From: RGDT01 sp964630925
GTDB lineage: Bacteria > Planctomycetota > Planctomycetia > Gemmatales > Gemmataceae
DNA length: 64,000 nt
Direction: 5' to 3'
Assembly: GCA_964630925.1 (NCBI GenBank)
Contig: CAZVZK010000029.1
Span: 1 to 64,000 of the forward strand
Positions 1 to 8,493 of the stretch are shown here, piece by piece. The position numbers were made by a program, and so were the translations under genes. The notes below the pieces were generated by a model. That model did no database searches and was not told the origin of the DNA. It saw only the letters and a list, made by a program, of their open reading frames with translations. Positions within the stretch are counted from its first letter, which is position 1, and every line of letters starts with the position of its first letter.

Positions 1-108
1 TGGAAGGCGAAATCGCCTGTACGAACGTCGAAAGATTCACATGCTCTGAGCGCCCGCCACCCCGCGCCTCTCGCCCTTCCCCTCCGTATGATGACGGCGG
101 AGGGCCAC

Positions 109-918
109 ATGGCGGGCAACTGGATCGTCCGGCACGGCGCGATGCGTTTCCTCGGCGAGTTCGAGCCGGACATGCACCTCTACGCCCGCGGCGACGAGGT
201 CGTCGTCCGCACCGACCGCGGCCACGAGCTGGGCACCGTCCTGTGCCCGTCCACGCCCGAGGCCCTCGCCGGCCTGAACGAGCCCACCCACGGACGCATC
301 GTCCGCCCCCTGAGCGAGGCCGACCGCAAGCACAAGGCCCGCCTCGAACAGCTCAAGGGCGAGTCGCTCGACGCCTGCATCAAGTTCGTCGAGGGACGCA
401 AGCTCCAGATGGAGCCCATCGACACGGAGCACCTCTTCGGCGGCGAACGCATCATCTTTTACTTCCTGGCGGAGAAGCGTGTGGACTTCCGCGAGCTGGT
501 CAAGGACCTCGCCCGCGCCTTCCAGACACGCATCGAGATGCGGCAGATCGGCGTGCGCGACGAGGCCAAGCTCCTCGCCGACTACGGCGACTGCGGCAAG
601 CCGGTGTGCTGCAACACGCACATGACCACGATGCCGCCGGTGTCGATGCGGATGGCGAAGATGCAGAAATCGACGCTCGACCCGTCGAAGATCTCGGGGC
701 GGTGCGGGCGGCTCAAGTGCTGCCTGCGTTTCGAGCAGGACATCTACGAGGAGTTCCAGGAGGAGCTGCCGCCGCCCGGCGCGCGGGTCGTCACCACCAA
801 GGGGCAGGGGCGCGTGCTGGCCCAGGAGGTGCTGGCCCGCAAGGTGCTGGTCGAGTTCGAGGACGGACGCCGCCTGCCCGTCGCCGCCGCCGACGTGCTG
901 TCACGCCTGGGGCGGTAA
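109..918 (+). CDS. ricT: PSP1 / RicT (YaaT)-type iron-sulfur regulatory protein
   Basis: The 269-residue product matches the PSP1 C-terminal domain family, whose Bacillus member RicT (YaaT) works with RicA and RicF in RNA maturation and developmental phosphorelay control. The diagnostic paired cysteine motifs are visible: Cys162, Cys167-168 and, after the conserved LDPSKISGRCGRLKCC block, Cys199 and Cys204-205. In the family these bind an Fe-S cluster. ATG 109 is preferred over ATG 88 because GGAGG ends six bases before it. It heads a likely operon with the Minf_1886-type gene 50 bases downstream. The family call is firm; the cellular role in a planctomycete is inferred, and the gene symbol rests on family membership only. 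Confidence 0.88.
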   Translation: MAGNWIVRHGAMRFLGEFEPDMHLYARGDEVVVRTDRGHELGTVLCPSTPEALAGLNEPTHGRIVRPLSEADRKHKARLEQLKGESLDACIKFVEGRKLQMEPIDTEHLFGGERIIFYFLAEKRVDFRELVKDLARAFQTRIEMRQIGVRDEAKLLADYGDCGKPVCCNTHMTTMPPVSMRMAKMQKSTLDPSKISGRCGRLKCCLRFEQDIYEEFQEELPPPGARVVTTKGQGRVLAQEVLARKVLVEFEDGRRLPVAAADVLSRLGR

Positions 919-968
919 CCGGGGGCGGGGGCAGAACGCCTCCCCGAAGATAACGGAGGGCCACGCCT

Positions 969-1355
969 TTGCACCACCCACGGCTGGAAGAGCTGGTCCG
1001 ACGCCGGCAGCGTTTCCCCATCGAGGCCTACGAGTTCGTCAAGGACGCCATCGCCCACGCCAACGCGGCCAAGGGCGCCGGGGAAGACGGCGACGTGACG
1101 GGGACGCAGCTCCTCGGGGCGGTCCGCGACCTGGCGCGGCGCGAGTTCGGCCTGATGGCGGCGACGGTGTTCCGCCTGTGGGGCGTGAACCGCACCGACG
1201 ACGTGGGCGAGATCGTGTTTGACCTGGCCGACGCCCGCCTGATCGACATGGCGGCGCACGACGCCCGCGAGGAGTTCGCGGGCGCGTTCGACCTCGACGG
1301 GGCGCTGGGCGCCGCCGTCACCATCGACATCCCCCGCGAAGAGATGGACCCGTGA
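969..1355 (+). CDS. Minf_1886 family conserved protein
   Basis: The 128-residue soluble protein resembles the uncharacterised Minf_1886 family found in planctomycetes and verrucomicrobia. It is mostly helical with a conserved-looking YEFVKDAI segment near residue 20 and a GVNRTDDVGEIVFDL segment near 75, but no catalytic motif I can name. The start is TTG at 969, chosen because GGAGG lies nine bases upstream and no ATG is available. It sits between ricT and a membrane-anchored protein, and its TGA overlaps the next start (GTGATG), so translation of the three is probably coupled. Function unknown. Confidence 0.78.
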   Translation: MHHPRLEELVRRRQRFPIEAYEFVKDAIAHANAAKGAGEDGDVTGTQLLGAVRDLARREFGLMAATVFRLWGVNRTDDVGEIVFDLADARLIDMAAHDAREEFAGAFDLDGALGAAVTIDIPREEMDP

Positions 1356-1864
1356 TGAAAGCCGCCGGACGCCTCCCGCTGACCGTCTTCGCAGCCCTCC
1401 TCGCCGCCTGGCTCGTCTACCTGGGCTGGCTGGCCTTCACGCGCCCCCTCCAGGCCCCCGGCTACCCGCTGGTCGTGTCGCGGCCACAGGTCCTGGTGTC
1501 GGAGCTGGACGTGATCGGGGAGGTGGAGGAGGTGGCCCCCGAGGGCAAGCCGACGAAGGTGAAGGTCGTCGAGGTCCTCTCCGCCGCCGAGGGCGTCGTG
1601 GTGAAGGCCGGCGACGTGCTGGAGGTGGACGGCCTGCCGGAGTGCCGTCCGGTGAAGCGCGGCCAGGAGGTGCCGGACGACTGCCCCGGCCCCGGCAAGT
1701 ACCTGATGCCGCTGAGGCGGAGTGCGGCCCCGCCGGGGCGTTACGAGGTGTGCCCGGTGCCGGCGTCGCCGGGGTTCCGGCCGTCGCCCTTCGAGCCGGT
1801 GCGGCGCGTCTACCGCGCCGACGCCGAGACGCGGGCGCAGTACGCGCGCATCACCAAGCCGTGA
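1355..1864 (+). CDS. Membrane-anchored hypothetical protein
   Basis: The 169-residue protein has one N-terminal hydrophobic segment (about residues 8-27, TVFAALLAAWLVYLGWLAF), then a soluble domain rich in Val, Glu and Lys, so it is probably a single-pass protein with a periplasmic domain. Residues 40-95 read as a small beta-barrel-like region (VIGEVEEVAPEG, VKVVEVL), and two cysteines at about 98 and 110 could pair. I recognise no family. ATG 1355 is chosen; GTG 1352 overlaps the upstream stop and is also possible. It is the last gene of the three-gene run and converges on the nucleotidyltransferase gene. Confidence 0.7.
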   Translation: MKAAGRLPLTVFAALLAAWLVYLGWLAFTRPLQAPGYPLVVSRPQVLVSELDVIGEVEEVAPEGKPTKVKVVEVLSAAEGVVVKAGDVLEVDGLPECRPVKRGQEVPDDCPGPGKYLMPLRRSAAPPGRYEVCPVPASPGFRPSPFEPVRRVYRADAETRAQYARITKP

Positions 1865-1886
1865 GTGGGGCGCGGCCCCCGCGACC

Positions 1887-2582
1887 TCACCGGCCGGTCA
1901 GCACCGACGCCAGTTCCATCGTCTGCGCCGCGTTCCACGCCGCCTCGTCGCCGATCGGGTACCAGAACGACGCCCGCTCGATGGCCACCGTCCCCTTCGC
2001 CGCCAGCGCCGAGACGTACTGCGTGATCTCGTACTCGCCCCGCGGCGACAGCGTCAGCTCGTTCTCGAAGACGTTCTCCGGGAAGACATACGCGCCCGTG
2101 TTGGCGAGATGCCTCCCGTCGATGGCCGGCTTCTCGATCAGCTCGCGCAGGGTGCCGTCATCACGCAAGAACGCGATGCCGAACTTGCGCGGCGTGTCCA
2201 CCTCGCGGCACAGCATGGCCGCCTCGTGCCGCACCATCCGCGCCAGGTCCGCGGCGCCGAACAGGTCGTCGCCGTTCATCACCAGGAACGGCCCGCCGCG
2301 CAGGTGGCCCTTGCAGTGCAACAGCGCGTCGCCGGTGCCGCGTGGCGTGTGCTGCCACACGACGGCATGCTCGCGGACGTGCCTCTGCGATTTCAGGTAC
2401 GCCTCGACCTGCTCGCCGAGGTAGTGGACGACGACGACGACGCGGTCCACGGCGGGGGGCAGGGCGCCGAGCGTCCAGTCGAGGATGGGGCGGCCCTGGA
2501 CGGGGAGGAGCGGCTTGGGGGTCGTCTCGGTGTGCGGCCTGAGGCGGGTGCCCAGGCCGGCGGCGAGGATGATGGCGTCCAA
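1887..2582 (-). CDS. Sugar-phosphate nucleotidyltransferase (NTP_transferase family)
   Basis: The 231-residue protein has the nucleotidyl transferase signature at its N-terminus (LAAGLGTRLRPHT then PKPLLPVQGRP) and the metal-binding NGDD around residue 105, as in enzymes that make NDP-sugars from sugar-1-phosphates and NTPs. It lacks the left-handed beta-helix or acyltransferase extension of GlmU and long GCD1-type enzymes, so it is the short single-domain form, like HddC or RmlA-type transferases. The exact sugar cannot be read from sequence. The start is TTG 2582, since MDAIILAAG is the expected N-terminus and a G-rich Shine-Dalgarno lies about eight bases upstream. Confidence 0.85.
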   Translation of the reverse strand: MDAIILAAGLGTRLRPHTETTPKPLLPVQGRPILDWTLGALPPAVDRVVVVVHYLGEQVEAYLKSQRHVREHAVVWQHTPRGTGDALLHCKGHLRGGPFLVMNGDDLFGAADLARMVRHEAAMLCREVDTPRKFGIAFLRDDGTLRELIEKPAIDGRHLANTGAYVFPENVFENELTLSPRGEYEITQYVSALAAKGTVAIERASFWYPIGDEAAWNAAQTMELASVLTGR

Positions 2583-2685
2583 GTCATTGCCCCCGGTGCG
2601 ATTGGCTCAAGCGTCGCACTCCGCGCCGCCGATGCAATTGATGTATCCGGGGGGGGAGCCCCGGCAATCGGGGGAGGACGGACCC

Positions 2686-2895
2686 ATGCGCCGATTCTGG
2701 GGGCTTTGCTGTTTCCTGGGCCTCGCCGCCGCCATCGCCGGCTGCGGCACCCTACGCTACACCGCCGGCATCTGCGACTGCGCCCCGCCGCCGGTCGAGA
2801 CGCTGCTCCAGCCGGTGCAGCTGCCGCCGCACCTGTGCCCGCAGCCGCAGGCGTGCGCCGGGCCGCCGGTCAGGATGCCGATGGCCGGTAACTGA
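2686..2895 (+). CDS. Small lipoprotein
   Basis: The 69-residue product starts MRRFWGLCCFLG and has a classic signal-peptidase II lipobox (AIAGC, Cys at about residue 20). The mature part is only about 50 residues and rich in Pro and Cys, with CDCAPPP and CPQPQAC. GGGGAGG lies eight bases before ATG 2686. It stands alone between a minus-strand gene upstream and the convergent aroB. No family recognised. Confidence 0.65.
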   Translation: MRRFWGLCCFLGLAAAIAGCGTLRYTAGICDCAPPPVETLLQPVQLPPHLCPQPQACAGPPVRMPMAGN

Positions 2896-2900
2896 CCCGA

Positions 2901-2963
2901 CGTGGCGGCAAGCCGTGAGGCTTGCCGAATCATCCTCAACAAGCCGGGAGGCTTGCCGCCACG
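2901..2963. terminator. Bidirectional terminator-like hairpin
   Basis: Two perfect 14-base complementary arms (2901-2914 and 2950-2963, core TGGCGGCAAGCC) lie in the gap between the convergent lipoprotein and aroB genes. The loop holds a second, smaller inverted copy of the same AAGCC/GGCTT motif. There is no T-tract, so it could be a repeat rather than a true intrinsic terminator. Confidence 0.5.
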
Positions 2964-2967
2964 GCGA

Positions 2968-4032
2968 TCACAGAACCGCGCGGACCTCGTCCTCGCCCAC
3001 GTCGGCGAAGACGCGCACCTCGCCCAGCCGCACCGGCAGCACGAAGCGCAGCCGGCCCGCCTCGGCCTTCTTGTCGGTACGCATCGCGGCGACGACGTCA
3101 TCGGCCTGCCAGCCGGCATGCCCGGCGGGCAGGCCGAACGCCTTCAACAGCGCCTCCTGCCGCGTGGCCAGCTCCGGCCCGATCAGGCCACGCCGGTGCG
3201 CCAGCCGGGCGGCGCACGTCATCCCCATCGACACCGCCTCGCCGTGCAGCCACGTCCCGTAGCCCGACACCGCCTCGAAGGCGTGGGCGAACGTGTGGCC
3301 GTAATTCAGCACCGCCCGCAGGCCGGTCAGCTCGCGCTCGTCCTTCTCCACCACCGACGCCTTCAGCTCGCAGCAGCGCGTCACGAGATGACGCAGCGCC
3401 GGTGCCTCCCGCGCCAGGATGGGGGCGACGTTCGCCTCCAGCCAGGCGAAGAAAGCCTCATCGAGGATCACGCCGTACTTGACGACCTCCGCCAGCCCGC
3501 TGCGGTACTCGCGCTCGGGGAGGGTGGCGAGCGTCTCGGTGTCGATCCACACGCCCGCCGGCTGATGGAACGCGCCGACGAGGTTCTTGCCCGCCGGCAG
3601 GTTGATGCCCACCTTCCCGCCCACCGACGAATCGACCATCGCCAGCAATGTCGTCGGCACCATGAACAGTGGCAGGCCGCGGTTGTACGTCGCCGCCACG
3701 AATCCGGCCAGGTCGCCCACCACGCCGCCGCCGACGGCGACGACGAGCGTCTTGCGGCCGGCGCGTAACTCGGCGAGCCGGTCATACAGCATCCCCGCCG
3801 ACGCGAGGCATTTCTGCCCCTCGCCGGGCGGGATGGCGTGCAGGTCGGCGCGGAGGCCCTCCGCCGCGAGGGACGCGGCCACCCGGCCGGCGTGCGGCCG
3901 CGTGTTGGTGTCACAGACGACCCAGGCCAGCGAGCCTGAGCTGACGGAGCGGGCGAAGGCACCGACGCCGTCGCCGCCGGAGACGATGGCGATGGGGTAG
4001 GAGCGCTCGCCCAGCTCGACGCGGAGGGACAC
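2968..4032 (-). CDS. aroB: 3-dehydroquinate synthase
   Basis: The 354-residue protein is a full-length 3-dehydroquinate synthase, second enzyme of the shikimate pathway, converting DAHP to 3-dehydroquinate with NAD and a divalent metal. The NAD-binding glycine region (GGGVVGDLAGFVAATY, about residues 101-116) is followed by PTTLLAMVDSSVGGK. The metal ligands expected in the family are present: Glu in LAEVVKYG, His in NYGHTFAHAFE and His in LHGEAVSMGM. The start is GTG 4032 after a G-rich stretch. It is a single gene, convergent with the small lipoprotein. Confidence 0.95.
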   Translation of the reverse strand: MSLRVELGERSYPIAIVSGGDGVGAFARSVSSGSLAWVVCDTNTRPHAGRVAASLAAEGLRADLHAIPPGEGQKCLASAGMLYDRLAELRAGRKTLVVAVGGGVVGDLAGFVAATYNRGLPLFMVPTTLLAMVDSSVGGKVGINLPAGKNLVGAFHQPAGVWIDTETLATLPEREYRSGLAEVVKYGVILDEAFFAWLEANVAPILAREAPALRHLVTRCCELKASVVEKDERELTGLRAVLNYGHTFAHAFEAVSGYGTWLHGEAVSMGMTCAARLAHRRGLIGPELATRQEALLKAFGLPAGHAGWQADDVVAAMRTDKKAEAGRLRFVLPVRLGEVRVFADVGEDEVRAVL

Positions 4033-4262
4033 AACCCCACCCCCTGACCCCCTCCCCGAAGCGGAGAGGGGGATCGCAAGAGTATCGATTTCTGCGGAGG
4101 GAGGCAGTACGCCTCCCCTGTTCGGTTAAGCGATACAAGAGACGCGCACACCTCCCCGGTGGAGAGGCGATGCTCTTCCGACTCCCCCCCTCTCCGCAAT
4201 CGGGGGTCTGGGGGCGTCTCGCCCCCAGCTCGATGAGAGGGGGATGGGGGGTGAGGTCGTCT
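4033..4262. repeat. GC-rich intergenic inverted repeat region
   Basis: This gene-free 230-base gap has G/C-run blocks at each end (about 4032-4075 and 4183-4257, built of CCCCCTCTCCGC, GAGGGGGATGGGGGG and related words) that are roughly inverse complements. Such blocks recur between planctomycete genes. No promoter or ORF is convincing. Confidence 0.4.
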
Positions 4263-5282
4263 TCAATCGCCGATCAGCGCAGGCGCGCCGCCGGGGCGGG
4301 GGCGGCCGATGCCACCGCCGGGGGGCGGGGCCAGCTCCTGCGAGAAGCCCTCTGGCTTCAGCTCCTGACGCTTCGTCAGCTTGCCCGCCTTGTCGAACTC
4401 GTAGGCGAAGCCGTACTCGACGCCGAACGTCACGCCGACCTTGACCTTGAAGCGCGGCGGCGGGGGAGGCGGGAAGAACATCGCCGGCCTCGCCCCGCCC
4501 TTGGCGACGGGCGGCGGGGGCAGCGGGAAGGGGCCACGCCCGGCGCCGCCCTCGACCTCGGTGTAGGAGCCGTCGCTGACCCGCGTGCGGAATGCGACAC
4601 GCAGTGTCTCCTTCTCCGTCAGCCAGGTCATGTACTCGAGCTGCGCCGTCTCGCGCGGGCCGGTCACCTTGCGGTCCTTCAGGACCTTCTTGCCCTCCGC
4701 CTCGAGCAACTTCTCGATGCGGGCGGCCATCGCCTTGCTGTCGGCCTTGTAGCGCTCGCGGGCCGCCTCGACGCACTTCACCACATCAAGGGGGTATTTC
4801 TTCGTGCCGTCCAGACGCGTCACCTTGGTGGCGACGAACGACTCCCCCGCCGGCGAGCCCTCGCCGTCGTTGACCTCGACCTCGACCAGCGAGTACGGCA
4901 CGGTGATGCCCCAGCCCCTGGCGAGCGTCGGGTTGGCCATGCCGAGCTTGGGGTACATCTTCTTGCCGCCCTTCTCGCCGACATCGACATTCAGGCCGGA
5001 GATGAGCGGGGACTTGGCGTCGGGCGTGGGGACGTAGATCCACCGATAGCTGTTGTTGTTGAGGCTGAGGCCCATGGCGTCGGGCGGGCCGCCGCGGCCG
5101 TCGAAGCCCATGTAGGCGCGCACGTCGTTGACCAGCAGGGCGACGGCCTTGCCCTTGAGCGGGTCGTGCTTGCGCTGCGGGATGTAGGCCTTGCGGTCCT
5201 TGACGACATCGTCCGGCTCCACGTCGGCCCCGCAGGCCCACGCCCCGGCCAGCATCAGAACGGCGAAGATCATTCGTTTCAC
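4263..5282 (-). CDS. Secreted hypothetical protein
   Basis: The 339-residue protein begins VKRMIFAVLMLAGAWA, a good signal peptide, with cleavage likely before CGADVEP. GTG 5282 is selected because GGAGG lies eight bases upstream; an in-frame ATG at 5306 is poorer. The mature part has a proline-rich linker (FPLPPPP, FFPPPPPP, about residues 258-283) and a Gly/Pro-rich tail. No enzyme motif or family is recognised. It lies 20 bases downstream of the beta-RFAP synthase gene and is probably cotranscribed, but nothing in its sequence ties it to that pathway. Confidence 0.7.
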   Translation of the reverse strand: MKRMIFAVLMLAGAWACGADVEPDDVVKDRKAYIPQRKHDPLKGKAVALLVNDVRAYMGFDGRGGPPDAMGLSLNNNSYRWIYVPTPDAKSPLISGLNVDVGEKGGKKMYPKLGMANPTLARGWGITVPYSLVEVEVNDGEGSPAGESFVATKVTRLDGTKKYPLDVVKCVEAARERYKADSKAMAARIEKLLEAEGKKVLKDRKVTGPRETAQLEYMTWLTEKETLRVAFRTRVSDGSYTEVEGGAGRGPFPLPPPPVAKGGARPAMFFPPPPPPRFKVKVGVTFGVEYGFAYEFDKAGKLTKRQELKPEGFSQELAPPPGGGIGRPRPGGAPALIGD

Positions 5283-5302
5283 GGCATCACCCTCCGGGAG
5301 GC

Positions 5303-6223
5303 TCATTCCTCCAGTGTATGGATCGCGGCCCCCTCGTTGCGGCCCGACGCCACCCAGGCCCGCGCCCGGCCGGCCAGCTTGCCGACGATCCAGGCGGCCC
5401 GCTCGGCGTCGCAGATGGCGAAGACGCACGGGCCCCACGACGACTGCCCGACGCCGGAGACGCCCGTCGAGGCGAGGTAGGCGACCAGCACCGCGACGGC
5501 GGGCGACGTGTAAGTGCCGCCCTGCGCCGCCGCGAACAGCTCGCCGGCGCGGGCGTTGTACTCGCCCAGCGCCTCGCCGAACGTCGGCAGGTCGGCCTGG
5601 GCCAGCGCCGGCAGCACGCCCAGGAGCAGGAGGCGCGACAACGCGCCCGTGAGCGCCTCGTTGGCCGCCACCGCGCCCATGAGGCCGTGTTCGGCGGCCC
5701 CGGACGGCCCCGGCGGGGCCTCCGGCAGGGCGAGGACGATGCGCCACGTGCGGGGGAAGGGATGCCGGGCAACGAGCGGGGCCACGCCCTGCCCCGCGTG
5801 CCCGCCATCGACGAGGAATCCGCCGTGCGCGAAGCCGTGGACGCCGACGCCCGAGCGCCGGCCGCGGCCCGTCAGCCGGGCCAGGTCCGGCGCGCCGGCG
5901 GGCCGGCCCCACAGGGTCTGGCAGGCGGCGGCGACGGCGAGGGCGAACTGGGTGCCGCTGCCGAGGCCGGCGTGCTCGGGCGGCGCCTCCTCGACGGTGA
6001 TCTTGCAGGGGTGCGGCGGGTCGGGCAGGGAGCGGGCGATGTTGACCGCGCGGAGCGCGAGCGACCCGCCGGCGGACCAGGAGCGTGCAGGGGCGGCGGT
6101 GACCGCCAGCGCCGGCACGTCGGCCATCATCCCGCAGCCGCCGAAGAGGCGCGGCATCGGCTCGGCCGACGGGTTGAGGAGCCCGAAATGCAAACGGCAG
6201 CCGGTGGTGACGCGGACGGCCAC
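5303..6223 (-). CDS. Beta-ribofuranosylaminobenzene 5'-phosphate synthase family (GHMP fold)
   Basis: The 306-residue protein carries the GHMP-kinase-like ATP/phosphate loop of the beta-RFAP synthase family (PPEHAGLGSGTQ, about residues 80-91), the N-terminal TTGCRLHFGLLNPS, and the C-terminal GVGQSSWGPCVFAI. In archaea and methylotrophs this enzyme joins PRPP and p-aminobenzoate-type substrates in the first committed step of methanopterin synthesis. Planctomycetes are known to carry tetrahydromethanopterin C1 genes, so the context fits. No other gene of that pathway is seen in the window. GTG 6223 is chosen because the frame upstream runs into a hairpin repeat. Confidence 0.82.
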   Translation of the reverse strand: MAVRVTTGCRLHFGLLNPSAEPMPRLFGGCGMMADVPALAVTAAPARSWSAGGSLALRAVNIARSLPDPPHPCKITVEEAPPEHAGLGSGTQFALAVAAACQTLWGRPAGAPDLARLTGRGRRSGVGVHGFAHGGFLVDGGHAGQGVAPLVARHPFPRTWRIVLALPEAPPGPSGAAEHGLMGAVAANEALTGALSRLLLLGVLPALAQADLPTFGEALGEYNARAGELFAAAQGGTYTSPAVAVLVAYLASTGVSGVGQSSWGPCVFAICDAERAAWIVGKLAGRARAWVASGRNEGAAIHTLEE

Positions 6224-6261
6224 GGGATCACCAGGGGAGAGGGATGGGCGGGACGGGGCGT

Positions 6262-6349
6262 CCCAGGGCGGCAGCCCTGGGCGATTGACAGACGCCCCTT
6301 CGGGGCTCAACAGCCATCGGCCGACCCGTCTTCACGCCCCGGAGGGGCG
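6262..6349. repeat. Triple-hairpin intergenic repeat
   Basis: Three perfect GC hairpins follow one another in the gap between two minus-strand genes: CCCAGGGC/GCCCTGGG (6262-6281), GCCCC-TTC-GGGGC (6294-6306) and CGCCCC-GGA-GGGGCG (6335-6349). This string of words is a familiar REP-like intergenic pattern in planctomycete genomes. It may end transcription from the helicase gene upstream. Confidence 0.55.
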
Positions 6350-6364
6350 CAGGCCCGGGGACTC

Positions 6365-7615
6365 TCAGACGCGGTTGCTGTATTTCTTGACGCGCCGCCC
6401 GAAGACCGGCTGGCTCTTCTTCTCCGGGTCGGGCGCGTTCTGGGCCGCCCGCGTCGGGCGTGGCCGGTAGGCGTCGAACCCCTCGAGCTTCTCCTCCACG
6501 ATCTGCTTGTTGATGAACAGCTCGATGGTGGTCAGCTGCTCGCCCTGCTCGGGGGTGGCGAACAGGATGGCGATGCCGTCGGCGCCGATGCGGCCCGTGC
6601 GTCCGATGCGGTGGACGTAGTTCTCGGGGTCGTCGGGGATGTCGTAGTTGATGACGTGGCTGATGTTCTTCACGTCGATGCCGCGGCCCACCACGTCGGT
6701 GGCGACGAGGAAGCGGATCTTGCCGTCGCGGAAGCCCTGCATGATGCGGTTGCGGAGCGACTGCGACAGGTCGCCGTGCATGCAGGCCGCCAGGCGGACG
6801 TGCTGGCGGAGCATGAAGTACACCTCCTCGACCCACTTCTTGCGCTCGCAGAAGATGAGGGTCTGCCGCGGGTTGTCGCGGTCGATGAGGCGTTTGAGCA
6901 GCTCGAACTTGCGGTCCTCGTCCACCGTGATGTAGCTCTGGCGGATGCGTTCGACCGTCACGTGCTCGGGCGCGAGGTTCAGGTGGATCGGGTCCATCAT
7001 GTAGCGCTGCGTCAGCTTCATCACCGGCGGCGGCATGGTGGCGGACATCAGCAGCGTCTGCCGGGCGGAGGGGCAGCGGCGGAGGATCTTCTCGATGTCG
7101 GGGCGGAACCCGATGTCGAGCATGCGGTCGGCCTCGTCGAGGACGGCGTAGCGCACGCGGTCGAGGGAGAGGGCGCCGCGTTTCATGAGGTCGAGGACGC
7201 GGCCCGGGGTGCCGACGATGAGGGCGCAGCCGCGGCGGAGCTGGTTGATCTGCGTGCGCATGCGGGCGCCGCCGATGATGGCGGCGCAGCGGAGGTCGGG
7301 GTGGGGGGTGAGGCGGGCGCACTCGTCGGCGACCTGGACGACCAGCTCGCGCGTGGGGGCCATCACGACGGCGAAGGGGCCGTTCTCCTCTTCCGCGCCC
7401 TTCCAGGAATCGAGGAAGGGGAGGAGGAAGGCGGCGGTCTTGCCGGTGCCGGTCTGGGCCTGGCCGATCACGTCGCGGCCGGCGACGGCCTCGGGGATGA
7501 CGGCGGCCTGGACGGGGGTGGGGGTGGAGTAGCCGGCCCGCTCGATGGCGGCCAGGGTTTCGGGTTTCAGTGGCAGGGCCGCGAATCCTGGCGCGGTGAG
7601 GGGCTCCTCGAGCAT
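6365..7615 (-). CDS. DEAD-box ATP-dependent RNA helicase
   Basis: The 416-residue protein has every DEAD-box motif in order: Q motif (STPTPVQ, about residue 30), Walker A AQTGTGKT (about 53), PTRELVVQ, TPGRVLD, DEADRML, SATMP, then the second RecA-like domain with ATDVVGRGIDV and HRIGRTGR. The C-terminal extension is short and basic (KKYSNRV), resembling RhlE-type helicases, which act in ribosome assembly and RNA decay. ATG 7615 is the first in-frame start close to the Q motif, and a sigma-70-like promoter lies about 85 bases upstream of it. Confidence 0.93.
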   Translation of the reverse strand: MLEEPLTAPGFAALPLKPETLAAIERAGYSTPTPVQAAVIPEAVAGRDVIGQAQTGTGKTAAFLLPFLDSWKGAEEENGPFAVVMAPTRELVVQVADECARLTPHPDLRCAAIIGGARMRTQINQLRRGCALIVGTPGRVLDLMKRGALSLDRVRYAVLDEADRMLDIGFRPDIEKILRRCPSARQTLLMSATMPPPVMKLTQRYMMDPIHLNLAPEHVTVERIRQSYITVDEDRKFELLKRLIDRDNPRQTLIFCERKKWVEEVYFMLRQHVRLAACMHGDLSQSLRNRIMQGFRDGKIRFLVATDVVGRGIDVKNISHVINYDIPDDPENYVHRIGRTGRIGADGIAILFATPEQGEQLTTIELFINKQIVEEKLEGFDAYRPRPTRAAQNAPDPEKKSQPVFGRRVKKYSNRV

Positions 7616-7700
7616 GATCGTCAACGCTGACTCCAGAATGGGGGCGGTGGTGTGAGGGCGTGCGAGCGGGTGGCGTGCTTCTTCTCTTTTGCTGCTATCC

Positions 7701-7729
7701 AGTGTAAAACGTCCTGCCGGTCCTGTAAA
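7701..7729 (-). promoter_or_regulatory. Sigma-70-like promoter of the helicase gene
   Basis: On the minus strand TTTACA (7724-7729) and TACACT (7701-7706) are separated by exactly 17 bases. They match five and four of six consensus positions. The site lies in a relatively AT-rich pocket of the divergent gap and points at the DEAD-box helicase start at 7615. Confidence 0.5.
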
Positions 7730-7797
7730 GGGACGTTCGCCACGCCACGCGCCCGGCCGACACCGCCGTGCCACAGGCGGGACGGCAGGAGGAGACG

Positions 7798-8412
7798 ATG
7801 AGCTTCGACCCCTACGGCCCCAACCAGCCCACCCGGCAGCCGGGTGATCAACCCCCGGCCCCCCAGCCGTCCCCCGCACGGATCCCCCCCGACGGCACGC
7901 CGCCGGTGGAGGTGGACGTCAACGCGCTGAACGTCGGCGGGCAGCCCGACCAGGCGGCCCGGAACAAGGTCATGCTGCCGGGCATCTTCCTGATCGTGCT
8001 CGGGGTGTTCAACCTCCTCTGGGTGCTGGTGCTCGGGTCGGGCTCGTATTTCTACTCGTCGCTCACGCCGGAGGTGTGGAAGAAGGCGAAGGGGGAGATG
8101 AACGCGCGGCAGCTCGAGCAGATCGAGAAGATGGAGGCCGACCTGGCGCGGCAGGGGCACGAGATCGTCCCCCTGATGAACCAGGTGGGGAGGTGGATGG
8201 GCGGGTTCGGGGTCGTCTCCCTGCTCACGTCGCTGGTGATGATCCTCGGCGGGGCGCGGATGATGGTGCTGCGGTCCTACGCCCTGTGCATGTTCGCCTC
8301 GGTGCTGGCGGCGGTGCCGTGCGTCTCGGGGTGCTGCCTGGTGGGGCAGATCGTCGGCATCTGGGGCGCCGTCGTGCTGATGGGCGACGACGTGCGTCGC
8401 TCCTTCCGTTAA
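7798..8412 (+). CDS. Multi-pass membrane protein, unknown
   Basis: The 204-residue protein has a proline-rich cytoplasmic N-terminus (about residues 1-55) followed by a long hydrophobic segment (about 61-84, LPGIFLIVLGVFNLLWVLVL), a soluble helical loop (about 90-130), and two or three further membrane segments (about 140-195). GGAGGAGA lies immediately before ATG 7798. I recognise no named family; the layout resembles the many small planctomycete membrane proteins with a Pro/Gln-rich head. It is divergent from the helicase and 81 bases upstream of mqnD. Confidence 0.7.
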   Translation: MSFDPYGPNQPTRQPGDQPPAPQPSPARIPPDGTPPVEVDVNALNVGGQPDQAARNKVMLPGIFLIVLGVFNLLWVLVLGSGSYFYSSLTPEVWKKAKGEMNARQLEQIEKMEADLARQGHEIVPLMNQVGRWMGGFGVVSLLTSLVMILGGARMMVLRSYALCMFASVLAAVPCVSGCCLVGQIVGIWGAVVLMGDDVRRSFR

Positions 8413-8493
8413 TGCGCCCGCGACCACTGCGGTTGCATGCGTGGCGGGCGGGACGTCCACTCGCCCGCCTCACAGGCCCCGGAGCGACTCGAG

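Noticed and set aside
5318..7630. A 770-codon open frame on the plus strand
   Set aside because: It lies opposite beta-RFAP synthase and the DEAD-box helicase, has low-complexity Arg/Gly/Ala composition and no family motif: an antisense shadow of high-GC codons.
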